A stretch of DNA of 11,518 nucleotides from the NCBI GenBank assembly GCA_934675115.1, contig CAKUPH010000065.1, positions 1 through 11,518 on the forward strand, given 5' to 3'. Shown here in pieces: positions 5,702-11,518 of the stretch; within the stretch, counting starts at the first letter, position 1; each line of letters starts with the position of its first letter. The translations under genes were made by a program, and so were the position numbers. The stretch comes from an uncultured Oscillospiraceae bacterium (GTDB taxonomy: Bacteria; Bacillota; Clostridia; Oscillospirales; Oscillospiraceae). The notes under the pieces are model-generated. The model saw nothing but the letters and a program-made list of their open reading frames with translations, had not been told where the DNA came from and did not search any database.

Positions 5702-6775
5702 GTGGTAAAGCTCCTGTATATTCTGCTGGCGATTCTGTTTTTCGGCGTCATGGTGGCCATTCATGAGTTCGGCCATTTCTTCACGGCCAAGCTGCTGCGG
5801 GTCAAGGTGAATGAATTTTCCATCGGCATGGGCCCGGCCATCTGGAGCAGGACGAGGGGGGAGACGCAGTACTCCTTCCGGGTGTTCCCCATCGGCGGCT
5901 ACTGCGCCATGGAGGGCGAGGATGAGGAGACGGGAGATCCCCGGGCCTTTTCCATCCAGTCGTGGTGGAAAAAGCTCATTATTCTGGCTGCGGGCGCCTT
6001 TATGAATTTTATGCTGGGGCTGCTGCTGATCACCATTCTTTATGCGGGCGTGATGCAGGTCCGCGCCCCGGTCATTACTGAGTTTGCCGGCGGCTTCGCC
6101 CAGCAGGGGGAGGACGGCCTGATGGTGGGTGACCGGATCCTCAACGTGGACGGCCACGTCATCCTGATGTATAACGACGTGATCACCTACCTCAGCCGGA
6201 ACGACGGGCAGGGGATGGACCTCGTAGTGGAGCGCGGCGGGGAGAGGGTCACGCTGAAGGACCTCCCGATGGAGCGGTTTGAATACGAGTATCAGGGCCG
6301 GACCTCCACCGGTTTCGGGCTTATCTTCGGTCAGGTGGATACGCTGAACCTGTGGGGCAGGCTTAAACTTGCGGCAGCTCAGACGCTGGATTTTGTCCGT
6401 ATCGTGTGGCAGGGACTGATCGATCTGGTCACCGGGCAGGTCAGCATTCGTGAAATGTCCGGCGTCATCGGCATCGTGGATGCCGTGGGCAGCGCCGGGG
6501 CGGAATCCCAGACCGTTCTGGACGGCATCTTCAACGTACTGTACTTTGTGGCGTTCATCTCGGTGAATCTCGCGGTGATGAACATGCTGCCCATCCCGGC
6601 GCTGGACGGCGGGCGGATCTTTTTCGTGTTGATCAACGCGGTGGTGTACCTGTTCAGCCGGAAAAGCATCCCGGCGAAGTACGAGGGCTATGTCCACACT
6701 GCGGGCTTCCTGCTGCTCATCGTGCTGATGATCGCGGTGGCGTTCAACGACGTGTGGAAGATCATTTTTGCGTGA
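5702..6775 (+). CDS. rseP: RIP metalloprotease, RseP/RasP family (site-2 protease, M50)
   Basis: This is an intramembrane zinc protease that cuts membrane-embedded substrates such as anti-sigma factors and leftover signal peptides. With the GTG start at 5702 it has 357 residues. The first membrane segment contains the zinc motif HEFGH (His21, Glu22, His25). A single PDZ domain is expected around 130-190, where the ...DGLMVGDRILNVDG segment begins at about 138. The last zinc ligand is in NMLPIPALDGG at 294-304 (Asp302), followed by the final membrane segment. The many Firmicutes homologues, called RasP or YluC in Bacillus subtilis, have one PDZ domain, as this one appears to have. It lies between dxr and ispG, a common Clostridia order. 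No anti-sigma factor is encoded beside it, so the target cannot be named. The frame is open further upstream into dxr, but that part is in the wrong frame for dxr and is not the family's N-terminus. Confidence 0.94.
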   Translation: MVKLLYILLAILFFGVMVAIHEFGHFFTAKLLRVKVNEFSIGMGPAIWSRTRGETQYSFRVFPIGGYCAMEGEDEETGDPRAFSIQSWWKKLIILAAGAFMNFMLGLLLITILYAGVMQVRAPVITEFAGGFAQQGEDGLMVGDRILNVDGHVILMYNDVITYLSRNDGQGMDLVVERGGERVTLKDLPMERFEYEYQGRTSTGFGLIFGQVDTLNLWGRLKLAAAQTLDFVRIVWQGLIDLVTGQVSIREMSGVIGIVDAVGSAGAESQTVLDGIFNVLYFVAFISVNLAVMNMLPIPALDGGRIFFVLINAVVYLFSRKSIPAKYEGYVHTAGFLLLIVLMIAVAFNDVWKIIFA

Positions 6776-6790
6776 CAAGAGGTTTTTGAT

Positions 6791-7828
6791 ATGAGCAGAC
6801 AGATTACCGTGGGCGGCGTGAAGATCGGCGGCGGGGCTCCCGTCACCATCCAGTCCATGACCAATACGCCCACCCACGACGTGGAAAAGACGCTGAGCCA
6901 GATCCGGGCGCTGGCCGCCGCCGGGTGTGACATCGTCCGGGCGGCGGTGCCGGATATGGCAGCTGCCGAGGCCATCGGCGCGCTGAAGGCGGGAAGTCCC
7001 GTTCCGCTGGTGGCGGACATTCATTTTGATTATCGGCTGGCGCTGAAGGCGGTGGAGCAGGGCATTGACAAGATCCGCATCAATCCGGGCAACATCGGTT
7101 CGCCCGAACGGGTGCGGGCGGTGGCGGATGCCTGCCGGGAGCGCGGCGTGCCCATCCGTATCGGCGTCAACGGCGGCTCGCTGGAGCGGCCCCTGCTGGA
7201 AAAGTACGGCGGGCCCACGCCAGAGGCGCTGGTGGAGAGCGCACTGGGCCATGCCCGGCTGCTGGAGCAGTTCGATTTTCACGACATCTGCATCTCGCTG
7301 AAGGCATCCAGCGTGCCGGTGACCATGCGGGCCTACCGGCTGATGGCGGAACGGTATGATTACCCGCTCCATCTGGGCGTCACAGAGGCGGGAACGCCGG
7401 GGCTGGGCACCATCAAATCCGCTGCCGGGATCGGCGGCTTGCTGGCCCTCGGCATCGGAGACACCTTCCGGGTGACGCTGACGGCCGACCCGGTGGAGGA
7501 AATCACCGTGGCAAAGCAGATCCTGAAAGCTGTGGGTCTGCGGAAAGACGGGCCGGAGCTTATCGCCTGCCCCACCTGCGGTCGGACAAATATCGACCTG
7601 ATCCCCATGGCGCGGGAAGTGGAAGCGCTGCTGGAACGGGTGGACAAGCCCATCACGGTGGCCGTGATGGGCTGCATCGTCAACGGCCCGGGGGAGGCCC
7701 GTCACGCGGACGTGGGCATTGCCGGCGGCCGGGGGGAGGGCGTCCTCTTCAAAAAGGGCCAGATCGTGGCAAAGGTGCCGGAGGATCAGCTGGTGCCCGA
7801 GCTGATGAAGCTGATCGATACATTATAA
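6791..7828 (+). CDS. ispG: 4-hydroxy-3-methylbut-2-en-1-yl diphosphate synthase (flavodoxin or ferredoxin)
   Basis: IspG (GcpE) reduces 2-C-methyl-D-erythritol 2,4-cyclodiphosphate to HMBPP, the sixth enzyme and penultimate step of the MEP pathway, using a [4Fe-4S] cluster. The 345-residue length is that of the compact bacterial type, a TIM barrel followed by the cluster domain. The barrel has [20 protein letters not shown] at the start and later [12 protein letters not shown] and INPGNIG. The cluster ligands are Cys260 and Cys263 in CPTCGRT and Cys295 in GCIVNGPGE, with the conserved Glu302. AAGAGG (6777-6782) is eight bases before the ATG. It lies 15 bases after rseP and 16 before polC, and shares an operon with dxr and uppS, so two MEP steps and the later prenyl transferase are transcribed together. 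The other MEP genes are not in the window. Confidence 0.97.
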   Translation: MSRQITVGGVKIGGGAPVTIQSMTNTPTHDVEKTLSQIRALAAAGCDIVRAAVPDMAAAEAIGALKAGSPVPLVADIHFDYRLALKAVEQGIDKIRINPGNIGSPERVRAVADACRERGVPIRIGVNGGSLERPLLEKYGGPTPEALVESALGHARLLEQFDFHDICISLKASSVPVTMRAYRLMAERYDYPLHLGVTEAGTPGLGTIKSAAGIGGLLALGIGDTFRVTLTADPVEEITVAKQILKAVGLRKDGPELIACPTCGRTNIDLIPMAREVEALLERVDKPITVAVMGCIVNGPGEARHADVGIAGGRGEGVLFKKGQIVAKVPEDQLVPELMKLIDTL

Positions 7829-7844
7829 CAAGGAGCGTTATTTC

Positions 7845-10800
7845 ATGGCGGAGCGCAGCATGCTGACATTTGAACAGACCTTCGGCCGGTGCCGCCTGCC
7901 CGGGGATATTCTGGCGGCGCTGGGGAGCTTTCCGGTGGAGGTGCGGGTGAACAAGGCATCCCGATCCATGGAGGTGTCCGTTCAGGGGCGCGACCCCGGG
8001 GCGGAGGTGCTGGCCCGGACGGAGCAGCTGCTGACGCAGTGCTTTAAGCTCCAGTCCGCCCGGATAAAGACTGTTGCGCCGGAGCCCGCCGCGGCGCAGC
8101 CCCGAGTGTCGGCAGCCCCTCGCCAGTCGGCAGATGCGGTAGGCTCAGGGCAGGTGAAGCGCGCCCCTCAGCCGAAGCCGGAGAATGCGCAGCCAAAGCC
8201 CGCGGCAAAACCGGCTCCCGCCGCTCCCAAAGCAAAGCCTGCCGCGCCGAAGGCAGCGCCTGCGCCCGAAAAGCAGGCGGCCGCGAAGCTGGACATCCCG
8301 GAGCCGCCCAAAGATGGGCAGAAGGAGGATCTCTTTGCCCGGATGGAGGCAATGCGCAAGTCGGTGATGGGCAAGCAGGACAACGCCCCCACCGCCACCT
8401 CCGCCGGGGGCAAAAAGGTGCGGGTCAAGCAGATCTTCGGCAAGATCAGCTCCCGGAAGCAGCCCACGCCCATCGGCGAGTTGGAGCTGGACATGGGCAA
8501 CGTGCTCATTGAGGGCGACGTGTTCAACGTGGAGCACCGGGAGCTGCCCCGCCGGAAGGCGTGGGTGGTGTGTTTCGACGTCACTGACTACACCGGCTCC
8601 ATCCGGGTAAACCAGTTCATGGACGGAGAGGTGGCCAAGCCCATCATCAAGGACGTCAAGGTGGGGCAGCACCTTCAGATTCAGGGGCGGCTGACCGTCA
8701 GCCGCTTTGAGAGCGACATGGTGCTGGAGCCTTACGGCATCAACGAGCTGCCCAAGCCGGAGGGCCGGAAGGACAACGCGCCGGAAAAGCGGATCGAGCT
8801 GCATTTACATACGAAAATGTCCATGATGGATGCCCTGTGCGACACGAAAGAGGTAGTCAAGAAGGCCATCAGCTGGGGCCACCCCGCCATTGCCATCACG
8901 GATCACGGCGTGCTTCAGTCCTTCCCCGATGCGTACAGCGCTTCGGACAAGGGCAAGAAGATCAAGATCCTCTACGGCGTGGAGGCCTATTTCCAGAACG
9001 ACGTGGACGAGCGCGTGGCCATCCACGGCCCCGGCGACATGGGACTGGAGGATGAATTCGTGGCCTTCGACCTTGAAACCACCGGCCTTGACAAGCGCTC
9101 GGACCAGATCATCGAGATCGGCGCGGTGCTCATGCGGGGCGGCGAGGTGGTGGACAAGTTCGCGTCCTTTGCCCAGCCGGGGCACCCGCTGAGCGCCAAG
9201 ACCGTCTCTCTCACCAGCATCACCGACGAGATGCTGAAGGGCGCGCCCCGTCCGGCGGACGCGGTGAACGCATTTCTGGACTGGGCGGGGGACCGGCCGC
9301 TGGTGGCCCACAACGCGGAGTTCGACGTGGGCTTTATCCGGGAGTACTGCCAGCGCTCCGGGCGGGGCTTTGACCCGCTGTGGATCGACACGCTGATCCT
9401 TGCCCAGTATCTGTGCCCGGAACTGGGCAATCACCGGCTGGACACGGTGGCCAGTCATCTGGAGCTGCCGCCCTTCCAGCACCACCGGGCCTTTGACGAC
9501 GCTGCCGTGTGCGGCCAGATCTTCTGGGCGCTGATCCCCGAGCTGCGGAAGGTGGGCGTCAGCCGCATCGCGCAGGTGAACGGTATTCTCAGCGGCATGA
9601 AGCGCGGCGGCAGGAGCCGCCGTTCCGCGTACCACCTCATTATTCTCGCCCGGAACCAGACGGGCCTGCGCAACCTCTATAAGCTGGTGTCCAAGAGCCA
9701 TCTGGAGCACTACAACCGGTTCCCCATCATGCCGAAGTCCCTCATCAACGAGAACCGGGAGGGCCTGATCATGGGCTCCGCCTGCGAGGCGGGGGAGCTG
9801 TTCCGGGCCATTGTGGACGGCAAGGACGACCGGGAGCTGGAACGCATCGCCTCGTGGTACGACTATCTGGAGATCCAGCCCCTGTCCAACAACGCGTATA
9901 TGCTGCGGCCGGACAAGGAGGGCCACTGCATTGCCCGGGACATGGAGGACCTGCGGAATTTCAACCGCAAGGTGGTGGCGCTGGGCGACGCGCTGGGCAA
10001 GCCGGTGTGCGCCACCGGCGACGTGCATTTCATGGAGCCGGAGGACGAGATCTACCGCCATGTTCTGCTGGCGGCCAAGGAATTTGATGACGCGGACAGC
10101 CCCAACCCGCTGTATTTCCGCACCACGGAGGAAATGCTGGAGGAATTCCGCTATCTGGGGGCGGAGACGGCCCACCGGGTGGTCATCGACGAGCCGGCCC
10201 GGATCGCAAGCTGGATCGACAACGTGCGCCCCCTGCCGCAGGGCCTGTTCGCGCCGAAGATCGAAAATTCCGCAGGCCAGCTGAAGGATCTGGTGTGGGG
10301 CAAAGCCCACCGGCTGTACGGCGACGAGCCGCCCCAGATCGTGGTGGACCGCATTAACGCCGAGCTGAAGGACATCATCGGCTGCCATTATGACGTCATC
10401 TACATGTCCGCCCAGAAGCTGGTGCAGAACTCGCTGGAGCACGGTTATCTGGTCGGCTCCCGGGGCTCCGTCGGGTCCTCGCTGGTGGCGTTCATGTCCG
10501 GAATTACCGAGGTAAATTCACTGCCCGCCCATTACCGCTGCCCCAACTGTAAGCACTCCGATTTTGACTACGCGCAGGACCCGGCGCACCCCTACGGCTG
10601 CGGCGCGGATATGCCGGATATAAAATGCCCGGTGTGCGGCGCGGATTATGAGAAGGACGGCTTCAACATCCCCTTTGAGACGTTTCTGGGCTTCGGCGGC
10701 GACAAGGTGCCGGATATTGACCTGAATTTCTCCGGTGAGTACCAGTCCAACGCCCACCGCTACACCTTCGAGCTGTTCGGAAACGAGCATGTGTTCCGGG

Positions 10801-11518
10801 CGGGTACCATCGGCACCGTGGCGGAAAAGACCGCCATCGGCTATGTCCGGAAGTACATGGAACGCATCGGGAAGGAAGTGCCCTTTGCGGAGGTCATGCG
10901 GCTGGCCAAGGGCTGCGTCGGCGTCAAGCGCACCACCGGGCAGCACCCCGGCGGCATGGTGGTCATTCCGCAGGACAAGGAAATCTACGATTTCTGCCCG
11001 GTCCAGCACCCAGCGGATGACAAGGACTCCGACATCATTACCACACATTTTGAATATCACTCCATGGAGTCCAACCTGCTGAAGCTGGATATGCTGGGGC
11101 ACGATGACCCCACTATGATCCGGATGCTTCAGGACATCACCGGGGTAGATCCCACCAAGATCCGGCTGGACGATCCGGACACCCTGAGCCTGTTCACCTC
11201 GTCGGAAAAGCTGGGCTTTGAGGACGACCCCATGCTCGGTCCAACGGGCGCCGTCGCCATCCCGGAATTCAACACGAAATTCACCCGCGGCGTGCTGGAG
11301 GAGACCCAGCCCGTTCAGGTGGATACCCTGCTGCGGATCTCCGGCTTTACCCACGGCACCGACGTGTGGCTGGGCAACGCCCGGGACCTGATCATCAGCG
11401 GCTCCGTCGGCACACAGGAGTGCGTAGGGTGCCGTGACGACATTATGATCTATCTGATCTCTAAGGGCATCGACGCGAAGCTGGCTTTCAAGATCATGGA
11501 GGCTGTCCGGAAGGGCAA
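7845..11518 (+). CDS. polC: DNA polymerase III alpha subunit, PolC type (3' end outside window)
   Basis: PolC is the replicative polymerase of Firmicutes, with proofreading in the same chain. By my translation the frame is open from ATG 7845 to the right edge, about 1224 codons; about 200 residues are missing compared with family members near 1440. AGGAG (7831-7835) lies nine bases before the ATG. Domains in order are an N-terminal part (1-76), a Pro/Ala/Lys-rich linker (77-157), an OB fold (about 192-300) and a PHP domain starting with HLHT at 320-323. The DEDDh exonuclease is inserted next: DLETTG (Asp409, Glu411), HNAEFD (Asp494) and HHRAFDD (His547, Asp552). PHP continues to about 720, and a zinc module follows (Cys899, Cys902, Cys928, Cys931). 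The palm has GSRGSVGSS, PDIDLNFSGEYQ (catalytic Asp957, Asp959) and LKLDMLG (third Asp1082). The three aspartates have the spacing of the Geobacillus PolC active site. It is 16 bases after ispG and probably in its operon. Confidence 0.97.
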   Translation, partial: MAERSMLTFEQTFGRCRLPGDILAALGSFPVEVRVNKASRSMEVSVQGRDPGAEVLARTEQLLTQCFKLQSARIKTVAPEPAAAQPRVSAAPRQSADAVGSGQVKRAPQPKPENAQPKPAAKPAPAAPKAKPAAPKAAPAPEKQAAAKLDIPEPPKDGQKEDLFARMEAMRKSVMGKQDNAPTATSAGGKKVRVKQIFGKISSRKQPTPIGELELDMGNVLIEGDVFNVEHRELPRRKAWVVCFDVTDYTGSIRVNQFMDGEVAKPIIKDVKVGQHLQIQGRLTVSRFESDMVLEPYGINELPKPEGRKDNAPEKRIELHLHTKMSMMDALCDTKEVVKKAISWGHPAIAITDHGVLQSFPDAYSASDKGKKIKILYGVEAYFQNDVDERVAIHGPGDMGLEDEFVAFDLETTGLDKRSDQIIEIGAVLMRGGEVVDKFASFAQPGHPLSAKTVSLTSITDEMLKGAPRPADAVNAFLDWAGDRPLVAHNAEFDVGFIREYCQRSGRGFDPLWIDTLILAQYLCPELGNHRLDTVASHLELPPFQHHRAFDDAAVCGQIFWALIPELRKVGVSRIAQVNGILSGMKRGGRSRRSAYHLIILARNQTGLRNLYKLVSKSHLEHYNRFPIMPKSLINENREGLIMGSACEAGELFRAIVDGKDDRELERIASWYDYLEIQPLSNNAYMLRPDKEGHCIARDMEDLRNFNRKVVALGDALGKPVCATGDVHFMEPEDEIYRHVLLAAKEFDDADSPNPLYFRTTEEMLEEFRYLGAETAHRVVIDEPARIASWIDNVRPLPQGLFAPKIENSAGQLKDLVWGKAHRLYGDEPPQIVVDRINAELKDIIGCHYDVIYMSAQKLVQNSLEHGYLVGSRGSVGSSLVAFMSGITEVNSLPAHYRCPNCKHSDFDYAQDPAHPYGCGADMPDIKCPVCGADYEKDGFNIPFETFLGFGGDKVPDIDLNFSGEYQSNAHRYTFELFGNEHVFRAGTIGTVAEKTAIGYVRKYMERIGKEVPFAEVMRLAKGCVGVKRTTGQHPGGMVVIPQDKEIYDFCPVQHPADDKDSDIITTHFEYHSMESNLLKLDMLGHDDPTMIRMLQDITGVDPTKIRLDDPDTLSLFTSSEKLGFEDDPMLGPTGAVAIPEFNTKFTRGVLEETQPVQVDTLLRISGFTHGTDVWLGNARDLIISGSVGTQECVGCRDDIMIYLISKGIDAKLAFKIMEAVRKG
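8073..8315 (+). repeat. Low-complexity Pro/Ala/Lys linker region in polC
   Basis: Residues 77-157 are almost only Ala, Pro and Lys with some Gln, and contain short irregular repeats such as KPAAKPAPAAPKAK and PKAAPAPEKQ. This is a disordered linker between the N-terminal domain and the OB fold, where PolC proteins usually vary in length. The region has no secondary structure motif and is not a transposon or CRISPR-type repeat. Confidence 0.75.

Noticed and set aside
5513..7705. Minus-strand open frame of 730 codons opposite dxr, rseP and ispG
   Set aside because: It is rich in His, Arg, Pro and Gln, shows no family motif, has no ribosome site, and covers three clear genes on the other strand. 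It is a shadow of GC-rich coding.
8073..8315. CRISPR or tandem DNA repeat
   Set aside because: The repeats are irregular at DNA level and come from Ala, Pro and Lys codons in the PolC linker.
8805..10442. Minus-strand open frame of 545 codons opposite polC
   Set aside because: Low-quality composition and full overlap with the exonuclease and PHP domains of polC point to a shadow frame.

Overview
The window looks like a chromosomal housekeeping segment of a GC-rich member of the Bacillota (Firmicutes), most likely a Clostridia lineage such as the Oscillospiraceae/Ruminococcaceae group. Three things point there: a PolC-type replicative DNA polymerase III (OB fold, PHP domain with an inserted proofreading exonuclease, zinc module), the gene order tsf-pyrH-frr-uppS-cdsA-dxr-rseP-ispG-polC typical of Clostridia, and consistent GGAGG-like ribosome binding sites with some GTG starts. 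The family assignment is an inference; no marker here fixes the genus.

Layout. Bases 1-424 are the 3' end of tsf (EF-Ts), closed by a strong, nearly symmetrical hairpin terminator (449-480). The same hairpin ends a minus-strand gene, 1302-481, for a membrane-anchored M15B/VanY-type D-Ala-D-Ala carboxypeptidase. This gene sits between tsf and pyrH and splits the usual rpsB-tsf-pyrH-frr block. A 229-bp AT-rich gap (1303-1531) separates it from the divergently read pyrH and holds candidate promoters for both directions plus an inverted repeat. Then pyrH (UMP kinase) and frr (ribosome recycling factor) follow 15 bases apart. The 138-bp frr-uppS gap carries a GC-rich terminator-like hairpin, a second nested stem-loop structure and a possible -10 element. 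From there uppS, cdsA, dxr, rseP, ispG and polC run on the plus strand with gaps of 2 to 16 bases, so they probably form one operon. polC runs off the right edge with roughly its last 200 residues missing.

How the genes work together. dxr and ispG are two steps of the MEP isoprenoid pathway. uppS uses its products to build undecaprenyl diphosphate, the lipid carrier for peptidoglycan. cdsA makes CDP-diacylglycerol for phospholipids, and rseP is an intramembrane protease of the envelope. The VanY-like enzyme trims peptidoglycan stem peptides, so it fits the envelope theme although it is transcribed separately. tsf, frr, pyrH and polC cover translation, pyrimidine nucleotide supply and replication.

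I found no mobile element, CRISPR array, tRNA, rRNA or clearly new system. No gene-free stretch exceeds 300 bases. The points most worth a second look are the intergenic regulatory structures and the placement of the VanY gene.
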